Assembly (NCBI GenBank): GCA_903848935.1
Contig: CAINHO010000013.1
Location: 1-38,271, forward strand
Length of the DNA stretch: 38,271 nucleotides
Reading direction: 5' to 3'
From: an uncultured Pseudomonadota bacterium
GTDB lineage: Bacteria > Pseudomonadota > Gammaproteobacteria > Methylococcales > Methylomonadaceae
Shown: one piece after another, positions 16,913 to 25,614 of the stretch
How the letters are laid out: every line of letters begins with the position of its first letter
How positions within the stretch are numbered: position 1 is the first letter of the stretch
Made by a program: the position numbers and the translations under genes
Notes under the pieces: generated by a model
Database searches by the model: none
Seen by the model: only the letters and a program-made list of their open reading frames with translations
What the model was told of the DNA's origin: nothing

Positions 16913-17635
16913 TTATAAACTAAAATTTTTACCCAAATACACATCACGAACTTCTTTATTCGCAACAATTTCTTCGGCGTTTCCTTCGGCAATTACTTTG
17001 CCGTCACTCAAAATATAAGCACGATCACAAATATCTAGGGTTTCACGCACATTATGTTCTGTAATTAAAACGCCAATGCCGCGTTGTGTTAAATGTTGAA
17101 TAATTTTTTTAATGTCCTCGACTGAAATGGGATCAACACCGGCAAACGGTTCATCAAGCAAAATAAATTTTGGATTTGAGGCGAGAGCGCGAGCAATTTC
17201 AACGCGGCGACGTTCCCCGCCAGACAAACTCAACGCAAGCTGATTTTTTAAATGCGTCACGCTGAACTCGTCCATTAAATCCATCATTTGCAATTCCATT
17301 TGTCCAGCCGTCAAATCTTCACGCAATTCCAGCATGGCGCGTAAATTATCTGCCACCGATAATTTGCGAAACACGGACGGCTCTTGTGGCAAATAACCGA
17401 TGCCATTTTGAGCGCGAATGTGCATCGGCATATCAGTCATAGATTTGCCATCGAGCGTGATTTCGCCGTCATCCGCTTTCACCAAACCAACCAACATATA
17501 AAAACTGGTGGTTTTCCCCGCGCCATTTGGCCCAAGCAAACCGACGACTTCGCCGGTTTTGACATTTAACGAAACACCATTGACCACCGGGCGTTTGTTG
17601 TAGTTTTTGCGTAAATCTTTCGCCGCGAGAATCAT
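16913..17635 (-). CDS. lptB: LPS export ABC transporter ATP-binding protein
   Basis: Cytoplasmic ATPase of the LptB2FGC complex that pulls lipopolysaccharide out of the inner membrane and pushes it along the LptA bridge. Seen: Walker [10 protein letters not shown] (35-43), Q-loop YLPQEPS, ABC signature [15 protein letters not shown], Walker [13 protein letters not shown] and the switch histidine in [11 protein letters not shown]. Length of 240 aa is standard. It follows lptA by 2 nt and precedes rpoN. Confidence 0.97.
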   Translation of the reverse strand: MILAAKDLRKNYNKRPVVNGVSLNVKTGEVVGLLGPNGAGKTTSFYMLVGLVKADDGEITLDGKSMTDMPMHIRAQNGIGYLPQEPSVFRKLSVADNLRAMLELREDLTAGQMELQMMDLMDEFSVTHLKNQLALSLSGGERRRVEIARALASNPKFILLDEPFAGVDPISVEDIKKIIQHLTQRGIGVLITEHNVRETLDICDRAYILSDGKVIAEGNAEEIVANKEVRDVYLGKNFSL

Positions 17636-17637
17636 AA

Positions 17638-18147
17638 TTACGACTTCGGCTGCATCACAACGTGGACACGCTGTTTGCTGTTATCGGTCGCATTTTTATC
17701 CCCCGCTTTGACCAAAGACGTTTTAATATCGTACTCAATATAATCACTCGAATAAGTGCCGTTTCCTTGCAAAACCGTCGCGTCACCCATCAAAACCAAC
17801 AAATTTCGTTTTGGATAAAATTCGCCCGTCGAAGCCTGACCGGTAATGTCTTTGCCGCCTGCGCTGGGTGTTTGTTTGAATCGTGCGTTTTTGCCAGTGA
17901 ATACTAATTTTTCAGCTTCGCCGTCTTTGAAATGCACCACTAATCTGTCCGAATTCACTCGAATACTGCCTTGTGTGGCAATCACGTTTCCGGTGTAAGT
18001 GCTGAGTTCTGATTTTTCGTCATACGTCGCGCCATTTGAATCAATGGTAATCGGCTGTTTCGCGTCGCTTTCTAACGCCACGCAACAAGTGCTGTAGAGT
18101 AGGGCGGCGAATAGCCAAATGCGTTTATTTTTTATCATAGTTGCCAT
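17638..18147 (-). CDS. lptA: LPS periplasmic bridge protein LptA
   Basis: Periplasmic beta-jellyroll protein that forms the bridge carrying LPS from LptC to LptD. Seen: a signal peptide of about 24 residues (hydrophobic [16 protein letters not shown]), then the OstA fold with [22 protein letters not shown] and [15 protein letters not shown]. Length of 169 aa is normal. The first ATG (18147) overlaps lptC by 23 nt; a second in-frame ATG at 18138 is an equally good start, since neither has a clear Shine-Dalgarno sequence. Two cysteines near the signal cleavage region (C21, C22) are unusual, but no lipobox is apparent. Confidence 0.92.
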   Translation of the reverse strand: MATMIKNKRIWLFAALLYSTCCVALESDAKQPITIDSNGATYDEKSELSTYTGNVIATQGSIRVNSDRLVVHFKDGEAEKLVFTGKNARFKQTPSAGGKDITGQASTGEFYPKRNLLVLMGDATVLQGNGTYSSDYIEYDIKTSLVKAGDKNATDNSKQRVHVVMQPKS

Positions 18148-18691
18148 GTACTTTTGCTAATAATTCTAAGTGAACAGGCGAGCTAAACGTCGCCTTCATG
18201 CCTAAACCTGTGGTGATATTATTGCCGCTGCGTAATTCGGTAAATTCGCTGGTTTGCGCGAAAGACGTTTGAGGGGAAACCGTTAAATTCGAGGTATGAA
18301 TCATCAACTCGCGTCCTTGTGAACTGGCGGCGCGTTCGATTTCAACTTTGCCATTTAACCAAAGCGTTTCGCCGCCTTTTTCTAATTTTCCCGTTTCAGC
18401 GTGAATCTGCCACGCAGGATTGAGCGCGTTATAAAAAAACATCAACGGATTTTCTAACTGTGTCGTGCCATCATCGCTGTAATGCGCCATTTTATTGGCA
18501 GTCAAATGTGAACCTAAACCACCTTGTTCATTCATTTGCCATTTTTGATAACCGACACTGAAAAAATCCGCGCTGTGAGCCACCGCTTCATGCCGTTCAA
18601 CATCCTCAGTGACCAACCATTTCGCCAACAAACCGCTCACAATTGCCAGTGCAATCACATAACCATAAAAATCGTTATGTTTCGGCATCAT
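18125..18691 (-). CDS. lptC: LPS export protein LptC
   Basis: Single-pass inner-membrane protein that receives LPS from LptFG and passes it to LptA. Seen: an N-terminal transmembrane helix (about residues 10-24, YVIALAIVSGLLAKWL) followed by a periplasmic jellyroll with GKLEKGGETLWLNGKVEIER, as expected of the family. Length of 188 aa matches. Its start overlaps the kdsC stop by 4 nt and its end overlaps lptA, so the kdsC-lptC-lptA order is translationally coupled. Confidence 0.92.
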   Translation of the reverse strand: MMPKHNDFYGYVIALAIVSGLLAKWLVTEDVERHEAVAHSADFFSVGYQKWQMNEQGGLGSHLTANKMAHYSDDGTTQLENPLMFFYNALNPAWQIHAETGKLEKGGETLWLNGKVEIERAASSQGRELMIHTSNLTVSPQTSFAQTSEFTELRSGNNITTGLGMKATFSSPVHLELLAKVHGNYDKK

Positions 18692-19218
18692 CCTAAATAG
18701 TCCGCCAAAATTGTCTCGAAATTATCTTGCGATTGCATAATCATATCGCACACTTCACGAACCGCACCGAGTCCACCACCTAATTTTGTAGACCAATCGG
18801 CACACGCAGTCACTGCTTCATTCGCGTCAGCCACGGCAATCGCTAACCCAACTTTTGTCATAATTGGCAAATCCACCACGTCATCACCGACATAAGCCAC
18901 TTGTTCAGGCGTTAAGTCTAATTTTCGTAACAGCTCTGCAAACGCGGCACGCTTATCTTTTTGACCTTGATAAACCAATGTTACGTCTAATTCTTCCATG
19001 CGTTTTGTGACAATTAGCGATTCACGTCCCGAAATCACTGCGATTTCAATGCCTGTTTGTTGCAACATTTTGATGCCATGACCATCATGAGCATGAAACG
19101 CTTTGAATTCATTGCCTAAATGGTCAAAAAATAATTTCCCATCGGTCAACACGCCATCGACATCTAAAATCAAAAGTCGAATTTGACGGGCTTGTTCCAT
19201 TACTCGTACTGGTATCAT
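18688..19218 (-). CDS. kdsC: 3-deoxy-D-manno-octulosonate 8-phosphate phosphatase
   Basis: HAD-family phosphatase that makes Kdo from Kdo-8-phosphate for LPS inner core synthesis. Seen: HAD motif I with D19 and D21 in LDVDGVLTDG, motif II around ISGRES, and motif III/IV YVGDDVVDLPIM with the glycine-rich GLAIAVADANEAV after it. Length of 176 aa is typical of the tetrameric C0-type enzyme. It starts directly after the kdsD stop. A second methionine at residue 7 is a possible alternative start. Confidence 0.95.
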   Translation of the reverse strand: MIPVRVMEQARQIRLLILDVDGVLTDGKLFFDHLGNEFKAFHAHDGHGIKMLQQTGIEIAVISGRESLIVTKRMEELDVTLVYQGQKDKRAAFAELLRKLDLTPEQVAYVGDDVVDLPIMTKVGLAIAVADANEAVTACADWSTKLGGGLGAVREVCDMIMQSQDNFETILADYLG

Positions 19219-20196
19219 CTAAACTATCCCCGCACGAATCAAATCGTGCATATTTAACGCGCCACACACTTTTTGCTGATCATCGACCACGCACAAAGCA
19301 CTAATTTTATTTTGTTGCATAATTTGCATTGCTTCCGCCGCCAAACAATCGGCGTGAATTACTTTGCTATTTTGGGTCATTACGTCGCGGATTTCGCAAT
19401 TCGGTAAACTTAAATTGTTTCCGAGCAATCGTCGCAAATCACCGTCGGTAAAAACACCGAGCAATTCATTTTCTAAATTGACAATCGCTGTCATGCCTAA
19501 TTTTTTACTGGTCATTTCTAAAATCGCACCGCTGACCAACGTGTTTTCGCTGACTTTAGGAACCGCCAAATCGGTGTGCATAATATCGCTCACACGCAGT
19601 AATAATCGTCGTCCTAATTGTCCGCCTGGATGCGAAAACGCAAAATCATCCCGCGTAAAACCACGGGCTTCTAATAACGAAACCGCTAACGCATCGCCCA
19701 TTACTAACGTCGCCGTTGTGCTGGAAGTGGGTGCCAAACCTAACGGACAGGCTTCTTGTTCGACCGAAACATCTAAATGAATTGTGGCAAATTTCGCCAA
19801 GGTTGATTGTGGATTTCCCGTTAACGCAATCAGCGAAATATTCAGTCGTTTTATCAACGGCAAAATGGCTAGAATCTCTGTGGTTTCACCCGAATTCGAC
19901 AACGCCAACACCACGTCTTGCGCGGTCATCATGCCTAAATCACCGTGACTCGCTTCGCCTGAATGCACAAAAAAAGCGGGTGTTCCGGTGCTGGCTAATG
20001 TCGCGGCAATTTTTCCACCGATATGTCCTGATTTTCCAACACCGGTGACGACAATTCGACCTTGGCAGGCGAACAAAATTTTACACGCCGCCACAAAATT
20101 GGCATCGATCCGCGAGGCTAAATCGGCAATGGCTTGAGCTTCAACTTGAATGACGGCAAGACCTAATTCTCGCAGCGCGTTGTCATGGATTTTCAT
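19219..20196 (-). CDS. kdsD: D-arabinose 5-phosphate isomerase
   Basis: Converts ribulose-5-phosphate to arabinose-5-phosphate, the first committed step to Kdo. Seen: an SIS domain at about 30-175 (VVTGVGKSGHIGGKIAATLA, then HSGEASHGDLGM and ALSNSGETTEI) and a tandem CBS pair at about 205-325 (VFTDGDLRRLLG and ISALCVVDDQQKVCGALN). Length of 325 aa is standard. It is the first gene of the minus-strand kds-lpt-rpoN-hpf run; the divergent 230-nt region separates it from fliL. Confidence 0.96.
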   Translation of the reverse strand: MKIHDNALRELGLAVIQVEAQAIADLASRIDANFVAACKILFACQGRIVVTGVGKSGHIGGKIAATLASTGTPAFFVHSGEASHGDLGMMTAQDVVLALSNSGETTEILAILPLIKRLNISLIALTGNPQSTLAKFATIHLDVSVEQEACPLGLAPTSSTTATLVMGDALAVSLLEARGFTRDDFAFSHPGGQLGRRLLLRVSDIMHTDLAVPKVSENTLVSGAILEMTSKKLGMTAIVNLENELLGVFTDGDLRRLLGNNLSLPNCEIRDVMTQNSKVIHADCLAAEAMQIMQQNKISALCVVDDQQKVCGALNMHDLIRAGIV

Positions 20197-20218
20197 AGAG
20201 AAATGGGCAAAATTACGA

Positions 20219-20234
20219 TGCGGTTATTATGCCA
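20219..20234 (-). promoter_or_regulatory. Weak promoter candidate for kdsD (extended -10 or -24/-12-like)
   Basis: On the minus strand TGGCATAATAACCGCA has GG and GC ten bases apart, the spacing of a sigma-54 promoter, but the -12 part (CCGC) is poor. TGGCATAAT also reads as an extended -10 element (TGn + CATAAT) of sigma-70. It lies 22 nt upstream of the kdsD ATG. The sigma-70 reading is preferred. Confidence 0.3.
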
Positions 20235-20300
20235 CGGTTTATGGAATTGATGTTGCTTGCAAATAAATCGAGCTGAAGAATTAAGCCGCTATGCTTTATT

Positions 20301-20316
20301 TGGCATAATTGCTGCT
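20301..20316 (+). promoter_or_regulatory. Sigma-54 (-24/-12) promoter candidate for the fliL operon
   Basis: TGGCATAATTGCTGCT aligns without gaps to the sigma-54 consensus TGGCACG-N4-TTGCW. GG (20302-20303) and GC (20314-20315) are exactly ten bases apart. Predicted start of transcription is about 20327, 100 nt before fliL. Polar-flagellate gammaproteobacteria usually drive this operon with sigma-54 and a FleQ/FlrC-type activator. A TATAAT at 20367 without a good -35 is an alternative. Confidence 0.6.
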
Positions 20317-20426
20317 TTGTGAAATACAATAACAATAACGTCGTCAGCCGTTATTGGTTTTATAGGTATAATCGCCAGCAATTTTCTGGTGTCTAAGTTA
20401 ATGACTAAAACGTATAGGTTCTCGAT

Positions 20427-20924
20427 ATGGCTCAAATGGAACAAGAGGGCGCGGCAGCAAAACCGTCTAAGAAACCCCTAATTATCTTGGTGCTCGCGGT
20501 AATTCTTTCTTTAGCTGCCGGTGCGGGCGGAATGTTCTTTTTTATGAAACAACAACTCCCGCATGAAATCGAAGCCGCGTGCGCTGAACCCCCGCTGCCT
20601 GTAATTACTACGCTTTATACGGAATTATCGAAACCGTTAATCGTGAATTTCCCACAAGGCGCGTCGATACGTTTGGTCAAAATTACCTTGGCGTTGTCAG
20701 CAGAAAATGAAGCGACGATTGCCATTTTGAAAAAGAATGAGCCAATGTTATTGAATAATTTGTTAATGCTCATTAGCGCACAAGATACGGGGAGTTTAAA
20801 AACGCATGAAGGCAAAATTGCCTTGCGAAATGCTATTTTTGATGACGTGACGGCGATGCTTGAAAAAATCTCGCCAGGCGCAGAAATCAAAGAAGTTTTC
20901 TTCACTTCATTTATCATGCAATAA
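20427..20924 (+). CDS. fliL: Flagellar basal-body-associated protein FliL
   Basis: Inner-membrane protein that surrounds the stator near the C-ring and supports torque. Seen: a short cytoplasmic head (~1-17), one transmembrane helix (about 18-38, LIILVLAVILSLAAGAGGMF) and a periplasmic stomatin-like domain with FPQGASIRLVKITLALS and a C-terminal helix ending EIKEVFFTSFIMQ. Length of 165 aa is typical. It is the first gene of a continuous plus-strand flagellar run ending at fliA, and ends 4 nt before fliM. Confidence 0.92.
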   Translation: MAQMEQEGAAAKPSKKPLIILVLAVILSLAAGAGGMFFFMKQQLPHEIEAACAEPPLPVITTLYTELSKPLIVNFPQGASIRLVKITLALSAENEATIAILKKNEPMLLNNLLMLISAQDTGSLKTHEGKIALRNAIFDDVTAMLEKISPGAEIKEVFFTSFIMQ

Positions 20925-20928
20925 CGTT

Positions 20929-21939
20929 ATGAGTGACTTACTTTCACAAGCAGAAATTGATGCCTTACTCAATGGCATGGGCGGTGGCAGCGATGATTTT
21001 GATTCAAGTGATGAGGAAGATTCGAGCATCTATTCTGAAGATGTCGCAGAGGAAATGGAAGAACGCGGCATTGTTAAATCGTATGATTTAGCGCATCAAG
21101 AACGTATTGTTCGTGGGCGAATGCCTACGTTAGAAATGATTAACGAGCGTTTTGCTCGTTTGCTACGGGTTTCAGTATTTCAATTTATTCGCCGTTCAGC
21201 AGAGATTTATATTTCAGGCATTCAAATCAAAAAGTTTTCTGAATTTACTCAAGGTTTGCTTGTGCCTACCAGTTTGACGGTGATTCGCGTCAATCCGTTG
21301 CGCGGCAAAGCGTTGATTATCATGGAACCGAGTTTGATTTTCACGGCAGTAGATAACTTCTTTGGTGGTGGCGGCTTTTTTGAAAATGCACCGTCGGAAG
21401 GCAAAGAGTTTACGCAGACTGAAATGCGGATTGTCATGATTATCGTCGAGCTGATTTTTAAAGATTTAAAAGAGGCGTGGAAACCGGTAATGGCCTTAGA
21501 TTTCGAGTATTTAAGTTCGGAAATCAATCCGCGTTTTGCCAACATTATCGAACCCGGCGAATTGATTGTAGTATCTACATTTCACGTTGATTTAGAGGGT
21601 GGTGGCGGTGATATTCATGTGGCATTGCCTTACACGATGTTGGAGCCGATCCGAGATTTACTTGATGTTATTAACAGCAGTCAAGATGACGTAGATGAAA
21701 ATTGGTATGACTCGCTTTATCGTGAAGTGATGCGCGTCGCCGTTCCCGTCAATAGCGTTTTGGTTGAAAAAAATATGTCGATTCGTAGCGTGCTACAACT
21801 TAAAAAAGGCGATGTGATTCCGATTGATTTACCTGATTTCGTCTCTTTAAATGCCGCGCATGTGCCGATATTTACGGGTAAAGTCGGGATTTCAGATGGC
21901 AATTACGCCGTTCAAATTACAGACCGTATTACTAATTAA
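20929..21939 (+). CDS. fliM: Flagellar motor switch protein FliM
   Basis: C-ring protein that binds phosphorylated CheY and sets rotation direction. Seen: the CheY-binding N-terminal peptide LSQAEIDALLNGM, the middle CheC-like domain with GGGGFFENAPSEGKEFTQTE, and the C-terminal SpoA domain (LQLKKGDVIPIDLPD). The frame is open 23 codons further upstream within fliL, but the ATG at 20929 gives the standard N-terminus, 336 aa. The conserved CheY-binding peptide implies a chemotaxis system elsewhere, since no che genes are in the window. Confidence 0.96.
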   Translation: MSDLLSQAEIDALLNGMGGGSDDFDSSDEEDSSIYSEDVAEEMEERGIVKSYDLAHQERIVRGRMPTLEMINERFARLLRVSVFQFIRRSAEIYISGIQIKKFSEFTQGLLVPTSLTVIRVNPLRGKALIIMEPSLIFTAVDNFFGGGGFFENAPSEGKEFTQTEMRIVMIIVELIFKDLKEAWKPVMALDFEYLSSEINPRFANIIEPGELIVVSTFHVDLEGGGGDIHVALPYTMLEPIRDLLDVINSSQDDVDENWYDSLYREVMRVAVPVNSVLVEKNMSIRSVLQLKKGDVIPIDLPDFVSLNAAHVPIFTGKVGISDGNYAVQITDRITN

Positions 21940-21963
21940 AAATTATATTCAGCGAGAAATAAC

Positions 21964-22299
21964 ATGAGCGATGATACAGAAACCGTTGCATTCAAAGAAT
22001 TTGAAGATTACGAAGGCGAACAAGAACTCGCCAATGAAGAAGTTAATTTAGATGTCATTTTAGACGTTCCGGTCGTTATTTCGATGGAAATCGGACGCAC
22101 CAACATCAGCATTCGCAACCTTTTACAATTGAACCAAGGTTCAGTCGTGGAATTGGAGCGTTTTGCCGGTGAAGCGTTAGATGTTTTGGTCAATGGAATG
22201 TTGATTGCTCACGGCGAAGTCGTGGTGATTAACGATAAATTCGGTATTCGTTTAACCGACGTGATTAGTCCGTCAGAGCGCGTCAAACGTTTGGCATAA
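21964..22299 (+). CDS. fliN: Flagellar motor switch protein FliN
   Basis: A 111-aa C-ring protein; its SpoA domain forms the bottom of the switch complex and the docking site for the FliH-FliI export ATPase. Seen: acidic N-terminal tail (1-30) followed by the SpoA domain: LDVPVVISMEIGRT, LLQLNQGSVVELERFAGEAL and INDKFGIRLTDVISPSERVK. Its stop codon shares one base with the fliO start. Confidence 0.96.
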   Translation: MSDDTETVAFKEFEDYEGEQELANEEVNLDVILDVPVVISMEIGRTNISIRNLLQLNQGSVVELERFAGEALDVLVNGMLIAHGEVVVINDKFGIRLTDVISPSERVKRLA

Positions 22300-22655
22300 T
22301 GCGACAAAACGAAATTATTTCTAGCACCGATTTCGCCAGTTGGGCATTTGGCTTGCTGATTGTTTTAGCGATTTTTGCGATTTGTGTGTGGGCAATTCGA
22401 CAACTTCAATCAGCGACACAAATGGGTGGCGACCGCTTGCAAATTGTCGGTGGTTTGTCGTTGGGAATGCGTGAAAAGTTGGTGCTGGTTCAAGCAGGAA
22501 AAAAACAATTGATTCTAGGCGTAACACCGAGTCGCATTGAAATGTTGCACATTTTGGAAGGTGACGATTGTTTGAACAAAATCGCATTTGAACCAGCCGA
22601 AAACAGTTTTGCTTACAAGTTAAAACAAGTCATGAAAGGAAAAGTCGATGCGTAA
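22299..22655 (+). CDS. fliO: Flagellar biosynthesis protein FliO
   Basis: A 118-aa small membrane protein that helps assemble the FliP pore ring of the export gate. Seen: one transmembrane helix (about 15-34, [19 protein letters not shown]) and a conserved cytoplasmic domain with [19 protein letters not shown] and [17 protein letters not shown]. Position between fliN and fliP supports the call; it overlaps fliN by one base and fliP by eight. Confidence 0.9.
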   Translation: MRQNEIISSTDFASWAFGLLIVLAIFAICVWAIRQLQSATQMGGDRLQIVGGLSLGMREKLVLVQAGKKQLILGVTPSRIEMLHILEGDDCLNKIAFEPAENSFAYKLKQVMKGKVDA

Positions 22656-23409
22656 ACGTACCGTGATTTTCATTTTGCTTACACTTTCAGCCGTATTTTT
22701 AAGCGGTGTAGCGTTCGCATTGCCATCGGGAATTGAAGCGTTGACCGTGACCTCAAATCCTAAAGGCGGTCAAACTTACAGCGTGACGTTGCAGATTTTG
22801 GCGTTGATGACGATGATGACGTTGTTGCCCGCGATGCTGCTGACGATGACTTCGTTTACGCGAATTATGATTGTGTTCAGTTTGTTGCGCCAAGCGTTAG
22901 GCACGGGACAAGTGCCAAGTAATCAGGTGTTGCTCGGCTTATCTTTATTTTTGACTATTTTCATCATGATGCCGGTCATCGACAAAGTGAATATCGAAGC
23001 GGTGCAGCCGTATATGGAAGAAAAAATTGACGCGATGCAAGCGATTGAAAAAGCCTCGATTCCATTTCGTCAATTTATGACTAAACAAACCCGCGAAAGT
23101 GATTTGGAACTTTTCGTGCGAATTTCGGGCAAAGGCGAATTATCGAATGCCGAAGAAATTCCGTTTTCATTGCTCCTTCCAGCTTATGTGACTAGCGAAA
23201 TTAAAACGGCATTTCAAATCGGTTTTCTGATTTTTTTACCGTTTCTGATTATCGATTTAGTAGTCGCCAGCGTGTTGATGTCGATGGGTATGATGATGCT
23301 GTCGCCGATGATTATTTCGTTACCTTTTAAAATTATGTTGTTTGTGCTTGCCGATGGCTGGTCGCTGATTATGGAAATGCTCGCGGCGAGTTTTTTTGTT
23401 GGCACTTAA
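22648..23409 (+). CDS. fliP: Flagellar export gate protein FliP
   Basis: Core subunit of the FliPQR export gate. Seen: a cleavable N-terminal signal (residues 1-24 ending SGVAFA), the conserved first membrane segment [20 protein letters not shown], the periplasmic loop (~115-190) and the segment with [13 protein letters not shown] near the C-terminus. Length of 253 aa is normal. Confidence 0.97.
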   Translation: MRKRTVIFILLTLSAVFLSGVAFALPSGIEALTVTSNPKGGQTYSVTLQILALMTMMTLLPAMLLTMTSFTRIMIVFSLLRQALGTGQVPSNQVLLGLSLFLTIFIMMPVIDKVNIEAVQPYMEEKIDAMQAIEKASIPFRQFMTKQTRESDLELFVRISGKGELSNAEEIPFSLLLPAYVTSEIKTAFQIGFLIFLPFLIIDLVVASVLMSMGMMMLSPMIISLPFKIMLFVLADGWSLIMEMLAASFFVGT

Positions 23410-23424
23410 CGGAGCGTCAAACGC

Positions 23425-23694
23425 ATGACACCCGAAATTATTTACACCGTCGCGCAAAATGCGATGGTGGTGGCGGTTAAACTCACCATTCCTTTATTGC
23501 TTCCGACGTTGGTCGTGGGTTTAATAATTGCTATGTTTCAAGCGGCGACACAAATCAACGAATCTACGTTGACGTTTGTGCCGAAAGTCGCGGTAATCGG
23601 AGCGGTTTTACTCCTAATGGGCCCGGCGATGTTACAAATGTTTCTCGATTATTTTCGTGATTTAATCAAGGAAATTCCCCTCTTAATCGGCTAA
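23425..23694 (+). CDS. fliQ: Flagellar export gate protein FliQ
   Basis: An 89-aa two-helix membrane protein of the FliPQR gate. Seen: the opening MTPEIIYTVAQNAMVVAVKL, the inter-helix segment QAATQINESTLTFVPKV that is nearly invariant in the family, and a second helix (~50-70). It lies 15 nt after fliP and ends 4 nt before fliR. Confidence 0.96.
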   Translation: MTPEIIYTVAQNAMVVAVKLTIPLLLPTLVVGLIIAMFQAATQINESTLTFVPKVAVIGAVLLLMGPAMLQMFLDYFRDLIKEIPLLIG

Positions 23695-23698
23695 TCCG

Positions 23699-24472
23699 AT
23701 GAACTTCACCGAAGCTCAATTACTCCAAACGTTGGCGATGCTCACATTTCCACTGATGCGAATCAGCGCGATGTTTGTGACGATGCCCGTGTTGAGTGTT
23801 CACGCGATTCCTGCTCAAATCCGCGTTATTTTGACCGGCGCAATTTCATTTATTGTCATTCCGTTATTGCCGCCGTTGCCGCAAGTTGAAATGTTGAGTT
23901 ATGCAGGTATGCTAATTGGCGTGCAACAAGTGGTGATTGGCATCACGACAGGTTTTATTCTGCAAATGGTTTTTGCCGCTGTGATTTTCGCTGGACAAGG
24001 TGTGGCGTATGGCATGGGTTTAGGTTTTGCATCAATGGTCGATCCGCTCAATGGTCAACAAGTGCCAGTCATTTCGCAAATTTACATGATTAGCACGACG
24101 CTATTATTTTTGAGTTTGGACGGACATTTGCTGTTGATTCAATTATTGGTTGATAGTTTTACCTCGTTGCCGATTGGTGAATCGCTGACTACCAATGATA
24201 TGTGGGCGATTATTTCGTGGAGCGGACGAATGTTTTCAGACGGTTTATTGTTGTCAATGCCGGTGATTATTAGCTTGTTGTTGGTGAACGTAATTTTTGG
24301 TGTCGCCTCGAAATCCGCGCCGCAATTACAAATTTTTTCGGTCGGCTTTCCGATTACGTTGATGTTGGGCATTTTGCTGATTTGGTTAACGTTGCCCGAT
24401 ATGTTGGCGTTAATGCCCGATATGTTGGACGATGGTTATGATTTGATTAAACAATTATTACGATTAACTTAA
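23699..24472 (+). CDS. fliR: Flagellar export gate protein FliR
   Basis: A 257-aa polytopic membrane protein that completes the FliPQR export pore and contacts FlhB. Seen: about six hydrophobic segments, the conserved LTFPLMRISAMFVTMPVLS at the N-terminus, FAGQGVAYGMGLGFASMVDP in the middle, and APQLQIFSVGFPITLMLG near the C-terminus. It ends 4 nt before flhB. Confidence 0.95.
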   Translation: MNFTEAQLLQTLAMLTFPLMRISAMFVTMPVLSVHAIPAQIRVILTGAISFIVIPLLPPLPQVEMLSYAGMLIGVQQVVIGITTGFILQMVFAAVIFAGQGVAYGMGLGFASMVDPLNGQQVPVISQIYMISTTLLFLSLDGHLLLIQLLVDSFTSLPIGESLTTNDMWAIISWSGRMFSDGLLLSMPVIISLLLVNVIFGVASKSAPQLQIFSVGFPITLMLGILLIWLTLPDMLALMPDMLDDGYDLIKQLLRLT

Positions 24473-24476
24473 AAAA

Positions 24477-25607
24477 ATGGCTGAAGATTCCGGACAAGAA
24501 AAAAGCGAAGAACCCACCCAGAAACGCTTAGACGACGCAAAAAAGAAAGGTCAAATTGCCCGGTCGCGTGAACTCAATACGTTTGTGATGTTGATTGTCA
24601 GTGCATGGTTGCTGATGTCACAAGGTGGACAAGTGGGGGCGGGCTTAATTACGATGATGAAAAATAATTTTCATGTGTCCCGCGAAGTTATTTTTGAACC
24701 GCTTACAACTGTCGTATTTCTTAAACAAGCCATGCACGATGGTTTGTTGCTCATTGTGCCGTTGATGGCAGTTTTAACAGTCACCGCCATTATTGCTCCC
24801 ATCGCGTTAGGAGGTTGGATTTTTAATATGGAAACCATCGCACCAAAATTCGACAAGCTTGATCCTATCAAAGGCTTGCCCAAATTATTCTCCGTCAACG
24901 GCTTAGTCGAACTCCTCAAAGCCTCACTCAAAATCACGCTCGTGGGGCTTGTCGGCTGGTTATTATTCAATTCGATTTTCGCCGAATTATTGGGTTTAAG
25001 TTCTGAACCGATGGAACAAGCCGTGATTCATGCGGTCAAACTGATAGCTCATAGCTTTTTAATTTTAAGTGGCGCGTTAATTTTGGTGGCAGCGATTGAT
25101 GTACCGTATCAATTGCACAAACACAGCACCGACTTAAAAATGTCGTTGCAAGAAATCAAAGACGAACACAAGGAAGCGGAAGGTAGTCCCGAAATCAAAG
25201 CGCGAATTCGTCGCACGCAAATGGAAATGGCACAAAATCGTATGATGAAAGAAGTGCCGAATGCTGACGTGATTATTACTAACCCGAGCCATTACGCGAT
25301 TGCGTTGAAATATGACCAGACTTCAGGGGCAGCCCCGATTTTGGTTGCGAAAGGCGTGGATTTAATTGCTGCCCACATTCGGAATATCGCCATCGAAGCC
25401 AATGTGCCACTCGTCGCTGCACCACCTTTGGCGCGTGCCTTGTATTATTCGACCGAATTGGATAACGAAATTCCACAAGGTTTATATTTAGCGGTGGCAC
25501 AAGTATTAGCGTACATTTTCCAATTAAAAGAAGCCTATAAAACGCACGGCACGAAACCTGCACCTCCAAAAGATATTAAAGTGCCGTCCGAATTTAAACA
25601 GGAATAA
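24477..25607 (+). CDS. flhB: Flagellar export switch protein FlhB
   Basis: Membrane protein that switches export specificity from hook to filament after cutting itself. Seen: GQEKSEEPTQKRLDDAKKKG at the N-terminus, four membrane segments (about 30-210), and the cytoplasmic domain with the autocleavage site N269-P270-S271-H272. Most FlhB proteins have Thr at 271 (NPTH), so NPSH is a conservative change. Cleavage chemistry needs only Asn and Pro, so it is probably active. Length of 376 aa is normal. Confidence 0.96.
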   Translation: MAEDSGQEKSEEPTQKRLDDAKKKGQIARSRELNTFVMLIVSAWLLMSQGGQVGAGLITMMKNNFHVSREVIFEPLTTVVFLKQAMHDGLLLIVPLMAVLTVTAIIAPIALGGWIFNMETIAPKFDKLDPIKGLPKLFSVNGLVELLKASLKITLVGLVGWLLFNSIFAELLGLSSEPMEQAVIHAVKLIAHSFLILSGALILVAAIDVPYQLHKHSTDLKMSLQEIKDEHKEAEGSPEIKARIRRTQMEMAQNRMMKEVPNADVIITNPSHYAIALKYDQTSGAAPILVAKGVDLIAAHIRNIAIEANVPLVAAPPLARALYYSTELDNEIPQGLYLAVAQVLAYIFQLKEAYKTHGTKPAPPKDIKVPSEFKQE

Positions 25608-25614
25608 CCGCGTC

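Noticed and set aside
20367-20372. TATAAT upstream of fliL as a sigma-70 promoter
   Set aside because: No acceptable -35 at 16-18 bp; the sigma-54 element at 20301 is better.
20860-20928. N-terminal extension of FliM within fliL
   Set aside because: The family-standard FliM N-terminus begins at the ATG at 20929; the extension is fliL sequence in another frame.
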